This document shows positions 8,575-17,733 of a DNA stretch of 64,000 nucleotides, one piece after another. The position numbers and the translations under genes were made by a program. The notes under the pieces are model-generated. The model was given only the letters and a program-made list of their open reading frames with translations, was not told the DNA's origin and did not search any database. Positions within the stretch are counted from its first letter, which is position 1. The number at the start of each line of letters is the position of its first letter. Origin of the DNA: Paenibacillus sp. FSL H8-0332 (GTDB lineage: Bacteria > Bacillota > Bacilli > Paenibacillales > Paenibacillaceae); the NCBI RefSeq assembly GCF_037963835.1, contig NZ_CP150145.1, positions 1,364,001-1,428,000 of the forward strand, written 5' to 3'.

Positions 8575-11500
8575 ATGTTATTCACAGAAGAAAAGCTGAT
8601 CAAACGCCAGGCTGAAGTAGAAAAGTATAGATATCTTAAGGTCCAGGAGCTTACAGAGTTCGCGTTCGCTGAGGATGAGGAAGGGGCTAACGGTGTATAC
8701 CCGGAGTCGGTGTCCTTTGATGGCGTCATCAGGCTTCAGGAGCATTGGCGCGGGCGGGACCGTTACATCTGGCTGCGCACAGAGGTCGTGCTGCCGCCTG
8801 GTCAGGCAGGCTTCAAAATTGCCGGCAGATTTGATTTTGGCAAAACAGGGGACTTCAATAACTCCGGCTTCGAATCGCTGCTGTTCGTGAACGGATCGCC
8901 TTATCAGGGCGTAGATAACAACCATAGAGAGGTAATCTTCGGCGATGAATGGGGCGGACAGACGGTAGAGCTGGCTTTCCGGCTGTGGTCGGGACTTGAG
9001 GGCGGCGGGCAGCCCAGAATTCAGGAGCACCGGCTCAGCGAAGCATTCATCGGCTATCTGGACGAGGGCATTGATGATCTATTCTATATGTCGAAGGCGG
9101 CGCTCGACACCTTCCGTTATCTTGGCAGAGACCAGCCGGAGAAGCAGTGGCTGCTTAGAGCGCTGAATGAGGCCTTCCGTCTGATCGACTGGTCGGAGCC
9201 GGGCTCGTCAGAGCATACTGCTTCGCTGTATCAGGCAGGCGCCAGTCTGAATCAGGCGATAGAGGCGATGCCGCAGACTTTTGACGTAACGCTTACCGCT
9301 GTGGGCCATACCCATATTGATGTTGCCTGGCTGTGGCGGCTGAAGCATACCCGTGAAAAGACAGCCCGTTCCTTCTCCACCGTACTGCGGCTGATGGAGG
9401 AGTTCCCGGAGTACCAGTTCCTGCAGACGCAGCCTCAATTGTACGCTTATCTGGAGCAGGATTATCCGGAGCTGTTCGGGCGGATCACCGAGAAGGTGAA
9501 GGAAGGCCGCTGGGAAGCGGAAGGGGCGATGTGGCTGGAATCGGATTGTAATATCCCGTCCGGCGAGTCGCTGGTCCGCCAGATTATGCTGGGCAAACGC
9601 TATCTCCGTGAACAATTCGGCGTAGAGAGCAAGTACCTGTGGCTGCCGGATGTCTTCGGATACAGCTGGGCGTTGCCGCAGATTCTGCGCAAATCGGGCA
9701 TCGATACGTTCATGACGACCAAAATCAGCTGGAATCAGTTCAACCGGATGCCGCATGACACCTTCTGGTGGCGGGGAATGGACGGTTCGGAGGTGCTGAC
9801 CCATTTCATCACGACCTCTGAGAAGGATGGGGCGGAGTACACGTATAACGGACGGATGACGGCGGGGCTGCTGCGCGGGATCTGGAATTCCTATCAGGAT
9901 AAGGAGATCAACGATCACCTGATGTTTGCATACGGCTGGGGTGACGGAGGCGGCGGGCCGACGCGGGAGATGCTGGAGCTTCGCCGGCGCTTCGACAAGC
10001 TTCCGGGCATTCCGAAGATTGAGATGGGCAGTGCCGGGGAGTATTTTACCGGGCTGCATGAACGGATCGGAAAGGCGGAGGCGTTCGTACACACCTGGAA
10101 CGGTGAGCTGTATTTCGAATGCCACCGGGGCACGTACACCTCGCAAGCCCGCAACAAGAAATATAACCGCCGCCTGGAGCTGCTGCTGAGGGATGCCGAG
10201 TGGCTGCATACACTGATGGGTGTTAGACAGGGGAATCTTGAAACCGCTTATCCTGCGGCTGAACTGACCGGAATCTGGGAGATCTTGCTGCGCAACCAGT
10301 TCCATGACATTATCCCCGGTTCGTCGATCGCTGAGGTCTACGAGGACAGTGATGCTGAATATGCGGAAGGCGAGGCGCGCTCACTAGCTCTGATTAACGG
10401 AGTGGCTGAGGAAGAAGAGGCTGACAGCAGGTTTACTCTGATGAACAGCTCGAACTGGAACCGTCCGCGCTATGCGCTGCTTCCTATGGGTGCCGCAGAT
10501 TCCGCAAGTGTTCATGACGCAGACGGGAACCGGCTGTGGCAGCAGCGGACGGCAGACGGGGAAGTGCTGGTCTATGTTCCGTCTGTGCCTGCACTGGGCA
10601 CGGCGGTGCTGAAGGTAGTTCACGGGCAAGCAGCCGAGGCCTCCCTGGAGGCGCAGATTCAGCCGCTTGCAGCCGTATCCGGCAACATGCTGAGCACACC
10701 GCTTGTGGAAGTAGTGTGGAATGAACAGGGCCACTTCACTTCAATGATCGACCGGCAGAGCGGCCGCGAGCTGCTGGCGCCAGGGCAGCGCGGGAATGTG
10801 CTACAGGTGTTCGAGGATAAGCCGCTGGATTTTGAAGCATGGGATATCGATATTTTCTACCAGGAAAAGATGACTGAGATCTCACAGCTGACCGGATGTG
10901 AGCTGACCGAGAACGGACCGCTGCGGGCGGTGCTGCGCATGACCTGGACCTATCACCGCACAGCGGTAACTCAGGACATCATCTTCTACCGGGATACCGC
11001 GCGGATTGACTTCCGCACAGAGATGGACTGGCACGGGCATAACCAGCTGCTGAAGGTGGCCTTCCCGGTGGATATTCATGCGCTGGAGGCTACTTATGAC
11101 ATTCAGTTCGGCAATGTGAAGCGCCCTACGCACTGGAATACAAGCTGGGATTACGCCCGCTTCGAAACGGTGGGCCATCAGTGGGCGGATATCAGCGAGA
11201 AGGGCTATGGCATAGCGCTGCTCAATGACTGCAAATACGGCTATGACATCAAGGACAGCGTGCTCCGGCTGACGCTGCTGAAGTCGGCGGTTCATCCCGA
11301 TCCGCAGCAGGATCAGGGTCATCATGCCTTTACGTATGCACTTTATCCGCATACGGGTGATTTTGTAGAGGGCAAGGTGGCCCAGGAGGCGTGGGAGCTG
11401 AATAATCCATTGCGTAGTGTGGCTGGTGAGCTTGTAGGGGACCCGGTGCTCTATATAGATGGCGCACATGTGATGGTGGATGCGGTCAAGCGCTCGGAAG

Positions 11501-11712
11501 ACGGCAAGGATGTGGTGCTGCGGCTGCATGAGTACGCCGGTTCCCGGACGCAGATTACTGTAGACAGCGCTTATTCTATAGCCTCCTGGCAGGAATGCAA
11601 CCTGATGGAGGAGCCGCTGGGAGACTGGCAGGAAGAAGAGGGCCTGAGCTTCCAGGTGAAGCCGTATGAGATCAGAACGTTCAGAATCAAGCTGCGCGGG
11701 GCGCAGAGCTGA
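8575..11712 (+). CDS. Alpha-mannosidase, GH38
   Basis: A 1045-residue enzyme of the GH38 family that removes alpha-linked mannose from oligosaccharides; it has no signal peptide. The catalytic domain begins near residue 235 with GHTHIDVAWLW, where H247 and D249 fit the zinc ligands. D359 in LPDVFGYS is the expected nucleophile. The central helical domain and the C-terminal beta-sandwich domains (about 600-1045) have the usual length. ATG 8575 is preferred over GTG 8566 because AGGGAGTGA lies five bases before it. The GH88/105 gene begins 16 bases after its stop, so the two form an operon, and the pair may act on plant or fungal glycans. Confidence 0.92.
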   Translation: MLFTEEKLIKRQAEVEKYRYLKVQELTEFAFAEDEEGANGVYPESVSFDGVIRLQEHWRGRDRYIWLRTEVVLPPGQAGFKIAGRFDFGKTGDFNNSGFESLLFVNGSPYQGVDNNHREVIFGDEWGGQTVELAFRLWSGLEGGGQPRIQEHRLSEAFIGYLDEGIDDLFYMSKAALDTFRYLGRDQPEKQWLLRALNEAFRLIDWSEPGSSEHTASLYQAGASLNQAIEAMPQTFDVTLTAVGHTHIDVAWLWRLKHTREKTARSFSTVLRLMEEFPEYQFLQTQPQLYAYLEQDYPELFGRITEKVKEGRWEAEGAMWLESDCNIPSGESLVRQIMLGKRYLREQFGVESKYLWLPDVFGYSWALPQILRKSGIDTFMTTKISWNQFNRMPHDTFWWRGMDGSEVLTHFITTSEKDGAEYTYNGRMTAGLLRGIWNSYQDKEINDHLMFAYGWGDGGGGPTREMLELRRRFDKLPGIPKIEMGSAGEYFTGLHERIGKAEAFVHTWNGELYFECHRGTYTSQARNKKYNRRLELLLRDAEWLHTLMGVRQGNLETAYPAAELTGIWEILLRNQFHDIIPGSSIAEVYEDSDAEYAEGEARSLALINGVAEEEEADSRFTLMNSSNWNRPRYALLPMGAADSASVHDADGNRLWQQRTADGEVLVYVPSVPALGTAVLKVVHGQAAEASLEAQIQPLAAVSGNMLSTPLVEVVWNEQGHFTSMIDRQSGRELLAPGQRGNVLQVFEDKPLDFEAWDIDIFYQEKMTEISQLTGCELTENGPLRAVLRMTWTYHRTAVTQDIIFYRDTARIDFRTEMDWHGHNQLLKVAFPVDIHALEATYDIQFGNVKRPTHWNTSWDYARFETVGHQWADISEKGYGIALLNDCKYGYDIKDSVLRLTLLKSAVHPDPQQDQGHHAFTYALYPHTGDFVEGKVAQEAWELNNPLRSVAGELVGDPVLYIDGAHVMVDAVKRSEDGKDVVLRLHEYAGSRTQITVDSAYSIASWQECNLMEEPLGDWQEEEGLSFQVKPYEIRTFRIKLRGAQS

Positions 11713-11728
11713 GAGGAGAGAGGCTAGG

Positions 11729-12868
11729 ATGGGAGCAGGAGAGAAGCAAGCGGTGCCGGTTAGCTGTGTGAGCAAGGAAGAGGTGATGCAGAAGCTGGAC
11801 CTGGTCACGAATAAGCTGCTGAAGCTGGGCCGGCCGGATAATGAAGCGGAATTGCAGAACCTGGGGGAGGATGCGGAGCGCCGGGGGTATTTTGCCAGGG
11901 ACTTCGGGATGGAAGAGTGGGATTGGCCGCAGGGAGTGGGGCTGTATGGCCTGCAAAAGCTTGACCGGCATTTCGGGGACGGCCGTTATGCAGAATACAC
12001 CAAGCCGTGGATGGCCCGGCAGCTTACGAAGGGATTACCGAGCCGGAATATTAATACGACTGCCCCGCTGCTGTCGCTCATGGAGCTGGAAGAGGCGGGA
12101 GAGCTGAGTCTGGAATGGATGGATTGGCTAATGCACGGCCTGCCCCGGACGTTGGAGCAAGGCTATCAGCATGTGACTACGGGGACTCAGAAGCATGAGG
12201 TCTCGCTCCATGAGAACGAGATCTGGATTGATACGCTGTTCATGGCGATTCTGTTCACTGCCAAAATGGGTGTGAAGTACGACAATCCGCAGTGGCGCGA
12301 GACCTCGCTGCATCAGCTGCTGCTGCATATTAAATATCTGTATGACAAAAAAACCGGCTTCTTCTTCCACGGCTGGCATTTTGCAGAGCGCCATAACTTC
12401 AGCGAAGCCTTCTGGTGCCGCGGCAACGGCTGGTTCGCCCTCGGCCTGCCGGAATATCTGGAGCTGATGCGGCCCTATCTGGCAGACGGAGTCTTCAGCT
12501 ATCTCCAGCAGACATTGCAGGCCCAGGCCGAAGCCCTGCTCGCTTGTCAGAGCGGGGACGGACTATGGCATACCCTGCTGGATGACTCTGGCAGCTATAC
12601 CGAAACCTCCGGTTCGGCTGCGATTGCCGCCGGTATTCTGAACAGTGTGCGCCGGGGTCTGCTCCCGGAGGGCTATAGCGAACCGGCTCTGCGGGCAATC
12701 CGCGCCATCCTGGACAGAATTGACGGTGAAGGCACAGTGCTCGGCGTATCTGGCGGTACTCCCATCGGCGCAGCCAAGGAAGACTACAAAGGGATCATCA
12801 TTGCCCCGATGGCCTACGGCCAGGCGATGGTGCTGGTCGCGCTGGGCGAAGCGCTGCATTATTGCTGA
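11729..12868 (+). CDS. GH88/GH105 unsaturated uronyl hydrolase (YteR-like)
   Basis: A 379-residue (alpha/alpha)6-barrel enzyme of the GH88/GH105 type. These hydrolases remove the unsaturated uronic acid left at the end of oligosaccharides by polysaccharide lyases. The segment ENEIWIDTLFMA places D168 at the position of the catalytic Asp of YteR, and FWCRGNGWFALGL is the conserved RGNGW motif. Gly-rich GGTPIGAAKEDYKG near the C-terminus is also typical. ATG 11729 has AGGAGAG upstream; the longer frame back to 11666 would overlap the mannosidase gene and has no good ribosome site. It is cotranscribed with the mannosidase. Confidence 0.85.
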   Translation: MGAGEKQAVPVSCVSKEEVMQKLDLVTNKLLKLGRPDNEAELQNLGEDAERRGYFARDFGMEEWDWPQGVGLYGLQKLDRHFGDGRYAEYTKPWMARQLTKGLPSRNINTTAPLLSLMELEEAGELSLEWMDWLMHGLPRTLEQGYQHVTTGTQKHEVSLHENEIWIDTLFMAILFTAKMGVKYDNPQWRETSLHQLLLHIKYLYDKKTGFFFHGWHFAERHNFSEAFWCRGNGWFALGLPEYLELMRPYLADGVFSYLQQTLQAQAEALLACQSGDGLWHTLLDDSGSYTETSGSAAIAAGILNSVRRGLLPEGYSEPALRAIRAILDRIDGEGTVLGVSGGTPIGAAKEDYKGIIIAPMAYGQAMVLVALGEALHYC

Positions 12869-12914
12869 GGCGGGAGTCTAGGCAGGGGCGAAGCGGTTGA
12901 GTGATAAGAATTGA

Positions 12915-12959
12915 ACAAGCGGCAGCCATGGACGGAGATCGTCTTCGGCTGCCGCTTGT
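12915..12959 (+). terminator. Terminator-like inverted repeat
   Basis: ACAAGCGGCAGCC pairs perfectly with GGCTGCCGCTTGT over 13 bp around a 19-base loop. A T-run is lacking (the sequence continues GTATTGTTG), so termination may be weak. It closes the mannosidase operon. Confidence 0.55.
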
Positions 12960-12989
12960 GTATTGTTGGGGGAACGCGCAGGTGACGGG

Positions 12990-13222
12990 GACCAAATGTA
13001 GTCGAAAAACCGATCACATTGGACTGACACAAGGCGCATGGGCCCAATGTAGTCGAAAAACCGATCACATTGGACTGACACAAGGCGCATGGACCAAATG
13101 TAGTCGAAAAACCGATCACATTGGACTGAGGCAAGGCGTATGGACCGAATGTAATCGAAAAACCGATCACATTGGACTGACACAAGGCGCATGGACCGAA
13201 TGTAGTCGAAAAACCGATCACA
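12990..13222. repeat. Five tandem 51-bp hairpin repeats
   Basis: Five copies of a 51-bp unit start at about 12995, 13046, 13097, 13148 and 13199, differing at few positions; the last is truncated. Each has the core GAAAAACCGAT flanked by CAATGT/ACATTG or AATGT/ACATT arms, then a conserved ACTGACACAAGGCGCATGG linker. Because 51 is divisible by three, both strands stay open in several frames, which yields artefact ORFs. The array lies between the GH88/105 operon and the stop codon of the convergent frameshifted gene. Function unknown. Confidence 0.9.
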
Positions 13223-13511
13223 CTAAGTATCCAAGCCGTGGTCCTCATCAATGCACCAGCCGAATTCGTCGGTAATGGCCATCGCCAGAGCGGTTATGGT
13301 ATGTTCGAGCCTCCAGCGTATAGTAAGCGTAACTGCCATCCGAATTTGCGGAGATTCCCTTCAGTCCAACATGCGTGCCATGAAGCCCTTTGGAGAATTG
13401 AAGCGGTCCAGTCTGCTCAAATCCCAAGGTCTGCACGATAAACCGCTCCAGTACCTCCGTCCTTACGGTCTTGGCGTAGTCCACAGAATGGATGCTAATG
13501 TAGTCATACAT
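13223..13511 (-). pseudogene. Small conserved-looking protein with a frameshift
   Basis: ATG 13511 follows the good ribosome site GAGGTGAG and opens a frame coding MYDYISIHSVDYAKT up to YAYYTLE. After this, the frame runs into apparently non-protein-like residues (ARTYHNRSGDGHYRR). Shifting by one base near 13310-13318 restores a protein-like segment that includes LEHTITALAMAITDEFGW and CIDEDHGLDT, then stops at TAG 13225-13223. The total length of 289 bases is not a multiple of three, consistent with one indel or a sequencing error. The family is not recognised. It begins 10 bases after the kinase stop and so belonged to that operon. Its stop abuts the 51-bp repeat array. Confidence 0.6.
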
Positions 13512-13521
13512 TTCACTCACC

Positions 13522-14451
13522 TCACGTATGCATGAACTCAATCTTGCTTCTGTACAGATTCAGAATCCGCACCTGCTCCTCGCTAAGCTCCTCGAAGTTC
13601 CAATACATGTGCATCAGGTTGTACTCAAACAGCTCCTTCAGTCTCATAAACAGCGGCAATTGTCTAGACATCTCAGCGGAGAGGGGATGCTCTTCCTTAT
13701 ATCCGTCAGTGATTGCCTTAGTAATCGCGCGCTTATAGTCCATGAGGTTCTGTCCGCCCGCGAACGAGTACTCCAGTGCAGAATAGATGGGCACAGCTAA
13801 ATCGTAGGCATAATAATGCCGCTCGCAATCCTGAAAATCAATCATCGTCAGCGCAGAATCACTGTCTACAAGGGTATTGTTCAGCCACAGGTCGCCGTGG
13901 ATTAAGCCGTAGTTCGCCTCATCTTTGGGCAGCATTCGAATCTGCTTGAGCACATCCTTCGCAATGTCCCGGATGGCCGGCTCTTCGGCAGGAATATACT
14001 TGAGAAAATCATATTCATCGTTATCATACCAATGTGGAATCGGTTGGGCAGCTTCAGACTGCTGATACTCTTTGCTCACCTGATGCATTCTGCCTATCTG
14101 CTGTCCGAGGGTTCTAAATATGGTTTTGTCCCATTTGGCCCGGGGCAGGTGGATTCCGGCTGCCGCCCTGAACAAGACCACGAACTTCTCTGCTTCATCC
14201 AGCAGCAGGGTGCTGATAAGCGAATTCTGTTCAGTAGATACAACCTCCGGCACCCGTACGCCCCGGTTGAACAGATAAGTAGTCCAGTTCACTTCAGCTA
14301 ATTGTTCTTCATAGGTCTTATAATTCGTAATTCGGGCGAAAAACGTTCCCTTCCCCGAGTGACAACGGTACATTTCGTTGGTGACCGCCTCCACACTGGA
14401 GAGTAGAACAGGATAAGTGTTATTGAGAAACTGCAATATTTGTGCTTCCAT
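13522..14451 (-). CDS. APH-family phosphotransferase (kinase-like)
   Basis: A 309-residue protein of the aminoglycoside phosphotransferase/homoserine kinase/choline kinase fold. The Brenner motif YGLIHGDLWLNNTL (about residues 195-208) gives the catalytic Asp and metal-binding Asn, and MIDFQDC (about 217-223) gives the DFG-like metal Asp. The substrate cannot be deduced; such proteins phosphorylate small hydroxylated molecules, and similarity to antibiotic kinases is only at fold level. A small frameshifted gene follows 10 bases downstream. Confidence 0.82.
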   Translation of the reverse strand: MEAQILQFLNNTYPVLLSSVEAVTNEMYRCHSGKGTFFARITNYKTYEEQLAEVNWTTYLFNRGVRVPEVVSTEQNSLISTLLLDEAEKFVVLFRAAAGIHLPRAKWDKTIFRTLGQQIGRMHQVSKEYQQSEAAQPIPHWYDNDEYDFLKYIPAEEPAIRDIAKDVLKQIRMLPKDEANYGLIHGDLWLNNTLVDSDSALTMIDFQDCERHYYAYDLAVPIYSALEYSFAGGQNLMDYKRAITKAITDGYKEEHPLSAEMSRQLPLFMRLKELFEYNLMHMYWNFEELSEEQVRILNLYRSKIEFMHT

Positions 14452-14526
14452 AAGATACGTTCCCTCCTGCGATAATTTCTGCAGCTATTGTTAGGTTTGT
14501 GAAGCTGTTCCGCAGCCCTGATTGAC

Positions 14527-14979
14527 TTACAGATCCTGTGACAGGCGGATCATATCCACCACCTGCATCCCGTTCTCATAGATTTCTTCACTATAATGCC
14601 TAATGAAAAAGTCCTTGTCGATTCCTGTGATCCGGAAGCCGCATTTCTGATACAGTGCAAGCTGGCCGATACTAGAGTTGCCTGTGCCGATCTCCAGCGT
14701 TTTGAATCCGAGCCGCTTAGCCTCCTGAATCGCATGATTCACCAACTGCTTACCGATGCCCTGGCCCTGGAACTCCTCATCCACTGCGATATTCACCAGC
14801 TCTGCGGTCTCCGGCCGGGTTGGCAGCAGCACATAGACACCGACCACCTGTTGATCCGCCTCAGCAACGAAGCATTGCCCTCTTGCCACATAGTCCTCAA
14901 CCAGCTTCGGGGAAGGGTCGGCCAATAAAAGCAATTCGGTAGGTGCTTGTTCACCCGTATGTAATGCTCTGATCTCCAT
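14527..14979 (-). CDS. GNAT N-acetyltransferase
   Basis: A 150-residue single-domain acetyltransferase. The acetyl-CoA pyrophosphate loop is EEFQGQGIGKQLV (about 87-99), followed by the beta-5 bulge LEIGTGNSSIGQLALYQKCGF typical of the family. It presumably acetylates a small amine or a protein N-terminus; the substrate is unknown. It lies in the minus-strand run between the DinB and kinase genes, preceded by AAGGAG. Confidence 0.83.
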   Translation of the reverse strand: MEIRALHTGEQAPTELLLLADPSPKLVEDYVARGQCFVAEADQQVVGVYVLLPTRPETAELVNIAVDEEFQGQGIGKQLVNHAIQEAKRLGFKTLEIGTGNSSIGQLALYQKCGFRITGIDKDFFIRHYSEEIYENGMQVVDMIRLSQDL

Positions 14980-15016
14980 TTCTTATATCCGCTCCTTGTT
15001 CCTAGCAGTTGCAAGG

Positions 15017-15472
15017 TTAAAGCCTTGCGAATGTGATGTAATCAACGGGAGCAGGCTCTGCCGATTCCATCCGAAGGGCCCGGTTGATCTGTCCCCGGTG
15101 ATATTGCCCATGTAAAAGCACCTGCAGCAGGATGTCCCGGACGGATGTTCGGAACGGAACTCCGTTCTGGCTGGCATAATCAATCATCTTGTCCAGCCCG
15201 GATTCCTCCAGCTTTTCGATATAGTTGCGGTAATCCTTAGCGTTAGCTTCGAACATTCGCCGGATCTCCGGCAGGTCTTCCGCTTCCTCCCATAACCAAT
15301 ATTGCACGTTGCCCCTACCCTCCAAGCGCGACAGCCAGACTTGCTCCGCCACCGCCACATGCCGCACCAGCTTCAGAAGCTCTGTGTCCTTCGTGTCACT
15401 TGCTTCAAGTGCATCCAAAATCCTTCCGTCCGCCCAGTACAGATGGTCCATCATGCGCATGATTGTCTTCAT
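15017..15472 (-). CDS. DinB family protein
   Basis: A 151-residue four-helix protein of the DinB/YfiT type. The metal-binding His pattern is visible: H10 in MDHLYWAD, HVAVAEQVW around residue 47, and HGQYHRGQIN near residue 120. Members are thiol-dependent enzymes or metalloproteins of mostly unknown reaction. Start ATG 15472 has GAGGAGGAA upstream, whereas the longer frame from 15529 has no ribosome site and would add an unrelated N-terminus. Confidence 0.85.
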   Translation of the reverse strand: MKTIMRMMDHLYWADGRILDALEASDTKDTELLKLVRHVAVAEQVWLSRLEGRGNVQYWLWEEAEDLPEIRRMFEANAKDYRNYIEKLEESGLDKMIDYASQNGVPFRTSVRDILLQVLLHGQYHRGQINRALRMESAEPAPVDYITFARL

Positions 15473-15536
15473 TTGAGTTCCTCCTCTTTTTCGGTTGCTT
15501 ATAAGTGATAATTGCCCCGTAAGATTCACTGTGAAC

Positions 15537-16049
15537 TCACTTCTTTTCTGCGAACCAAGACAGTGCCTGTTGTTCCATAGTGCTCACAAATGCTTTTTTG
15601 GCTGGGCCGTACTGGCTGGTATCCTCGAAGCGATCCGCTAATTCTTGTTTGAACTGACTGTATCTTGCCGATTCTTCCGGATGGGCTCTTAAATAATCTC
15701 TGAACACGAGATGCCGTTCAATTTGAGGGTTGTCTGCCTGATAACAATGAAGGTGATGCGTCCTCGCCTCACCGCCCTTGCGGAATAGCCTTCTGCCGGG
15801 AATTCCCCATTCTCCACCTGCATCATATCCGAGCAGTGTCATCTTATCGTTGTACGAGTCGATTTTGCCTATGTCTTTTACAATACACATCATATCAATC
15901 ACGGGTTTGGCTTTCAGGCCTGGTACTGAGGTGCTTCCAAAGTGCTCGAAACGTACGATTTCATCTGTGAAAATAGTAGTTAAAAATTCAGCCTCCTGCT
16001 GATAAAGTCTGATCCAGTCTGGATTATAGTCGCTAAGTCGGATCTTCAT
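15537..16049 (-). CDS. GrpB family protein (nucleotidyltransferase-like)
   Basis: A 170-residue protein with the GrpB/UPF0157 signature FEHFGSTSVPGLKAKPVIDMM (about residues 34-54), which belongs to the nucleotidyltransferase fold; the Asp in PVID is the likely metal ligand. HLHCYQADNPQIERHLVFRDYLR is also typical of the family. The physiological reaction is not established. It is transcribed with the downstream DinB gene. Confidence 0.87.
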   Translation of the reverse strand: MKIRLSDYNPDWIRLYQQEAEFLTTIFTDEIVRFEHFGSTSVPGLKAKPVIDMMCIVKDIGKIDSYNDKMTLLGYDAGGEWGIPGRRLFRKGGEARTHHLHCYQADNPQIERHLVFRDYLRAHPEESARYSQFKQELADRFEDTSQYGPAKKAFVSTMEQQALSWFAEKK

Positions 16050-16116
16050 ACAAAATGCCCTCCCGGGTCAATCGATGTTTGGGTATCATTTCATGCTAAT
16101 CAATGGGCGTTAGCTT

Positions 16117-16542
16117 TTACTTGGAGATCACTTTCTTCAAATAATAATGAGTATGGCTGCCGGCGTTATGTATCGTTCCGAACACTTCGAACCCTTGCTT
16201 TAAGTAAAAGTCCAATGCCTGAAAGCTTAGGGTATCTAATTTAATGAAATCGCATTTTTTTACTTTAGCCATTTTTTCGGCTTCGAGCAGCAGCTTCTTT
16301 CCATATCCGAATTTCCTGTAGTCCTCGTCAACGAATAGATATTGTACCTCTAACCAGTTCCAGCATATTTCACCAGTTAGTCCGCCGTAAATATTTCCAT
16401 CGCTATCCTTCAAAAGAAGGTTGACGGCTTGATATCTGCCCTTCAATTCGTTAGGGAAATGCTTGAGATTGAATTCAATCATTTTGTTTGTAACATAAGA
16501 TGTATCGTTTGTGCCGGGCTCCTTCACTATTTGTAATTGCAT
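16117..16542 (-). CDS. GNAT N-acetyltransferase
   Basis: A 141-residue acetyltransferase with the acetyl-CoA loop EDYRKFGYGKKLLLEAEKMA and a C-terminal FYLKQGFEVFGTIHNAG segment. Start ATG 16542 is preferred since GAAGGAG lies inside the longer TTG-initiated frame at the correct distance. Its coding sequence is more A+T-rich than the flanking carbohydrate genes. Substrate unknown. Confidence 0.82.
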   Translation of the reverse strand: MQLQIVKEPGTNDTSYVTNKMIEFNLKHFPNELKGRYQAVNLLLKDSDGNIYGGLTGEICWNWLEVQYLFVDEDYRKFGYGKKLLLEAEKMAKVKKCDFIKLDTLSFQALDFYLKQGFEVFGTIHNAGSHTHYYLKKVISK

Positions 16543-16687
16543 TTGGAACACTCCTTCAAGCAAGCGTTATGATAGCCTAAGTGTATCATTGAGTACCAGT
16601 ATTTAGCTGTAAAGAACATTTAAAATTAAGCAATACTGTTCCTGCAACTAATCTAAGAGGGTCCGTCATACGCAGGGTGTCTTCATG

Positions 16688-17698
16688 CTAAGTTCCTACA
16701 GGTTCACCCTCTGCGTTGATAGGAACGACGGTTTCTCCAGGCCGTAAAGCGAAATTCCGGCCCGCCTCACCCTTACAAAAGACCGCTTCCATGAATGCGG
16801 TTGCAGCTTCTGCGGTAACCGTATGAACGGGAACTGCGTGATGATCATTGTAATGGAGCGGAATGTCGGAAAAAGACATGTGCTGAGCCCCTTTTACCTG
16901 ATAGAAATGGGCATTGTTCAGAGCGTTGAAGGCATAGCGCTGCCCATCAATATAATCGTATGCAATGGTCTCATTCATAGATGCTGCCATCTCCCGGTAC
17001 GCTGAAGCTTCTTGCCGCAACAGCAGAACTGGAACAGAAGACTGTACGTCTTCCCGGCGTATAAGGTGAAAACTGGGATCGAGCAGGACAGCCGCCTTGA
17101 TCCGGTGATCCTGCTTGGCGGCCTCCAGGGTGGCGGCACCTCCGAGTGAATGTCCCATGACAGCAATCTTATCCAGATCGAACAGCCCGGCAAGCCCGGT
17201 ATCGGAGCGGGTAAGCATCTTAAGATGGTCCATAACTGCGTGTATAGATTGAACCCGGTTGTGGAGCAGACGGCGCCAACTGGTGTAGTCACTGCTTGCC
17301 AGCTCCGCCATTTCCGGTGCCTGCTTGAGATAGCTGCCGTCTGGAAATACGGTGAAGACAGACTCATGCGGAGCGCTAATCGTAATTACCACGTAGTTTT
17401 TGGAGACTAACTTGGAAATCACTCCGAGATACATATCGCGTTCTACACCGAATCCAGGGGAGAGGAGGACGACGGGAAACCCTTCTGTTTTTGGAGCTAA
17501 TGCCCCGTTGGTTGTTACACTGGCAATATTCAGGTTGTCCAGAGCAACGCCCATCTCTGTCAAAAGCTTAGCTGCCTCAGCCTGGCAAGGTGCATACAAG
17601 TCGATACCCTTCACCGGTTCTCCCCCGATGGCTGGATGGAAAATACTAATAACGATTCTGGGACTTCCTTCCAGAACCCTTATGAATCTCCCAATCAT
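16688..17698 (-). CDS. Alpha/beta hydrolase, PAF-acetylhydrolase-like
   Basis: A 336-residue alpha/beta hydrolase. VVLLSPGFGVERDMY gives the oxyanion-hole region and MGHSLGGAATLEA (about 181-193) the nucleophile elbow Ser. VLLDPSF supplies a likely acid region, and the final His lies in a GAQHMSFSD segment. The arrangement resembles the platelet-activating-factor acetylhydrolase isoform II group, which in bacteria acts as an esterase or lipase with unknown substrate. It starts 35 bases after the stop of a second hydrolase gene, with which it is cotranscribed. Confidence 0.8.
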   Translation of the reverse strand: MIGRFIRVLEGSPRIVISIFHPAIGGEPVKGIDLYAPCQAEAAKLLTEMGVALDNLNIASVTTNGALAPKTEGFPVVLLSPGFGVERDMYLGVISKLVSKNYVVITISAPHESVFTVFPDGSYLKQAPEMAELASSDYTSWRRLLHNRVQSIHAVMDHLKMLTRSDTGLAGLFDLDKIAVMGHSLGGAATLEAAKQDHRIKAAVLLDPSFHLIRREDVQSSVPVLLLRQEASAYREMAASMNETIAYDYIDGQRYAFNALNNAHFYQVKGAQHMSFSDIPLHYNDHHAVPVHTVTAEAATAFMEAVFCKGEAGRNFALRPGETVVPINAEGEPVGT

Positions 17699-17733
17699 TA
17701 TAGCTCACCTTTCTTAATGGATATATATTCCTA

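Noticed and set aside
12990-13222. Possible CRISPR array
   Set aside because: The whole 51-bp unit is conserved, with no unique spacers, and no cas genes are nearby.
12859-13275. Repetitive ORFs of 104-130 residues on both strands over the 51-bp array
   Set aside because: They exist only because the 51-bp period is divisible by three; there is no ribosome site or protein-like sequence outside the repeats.
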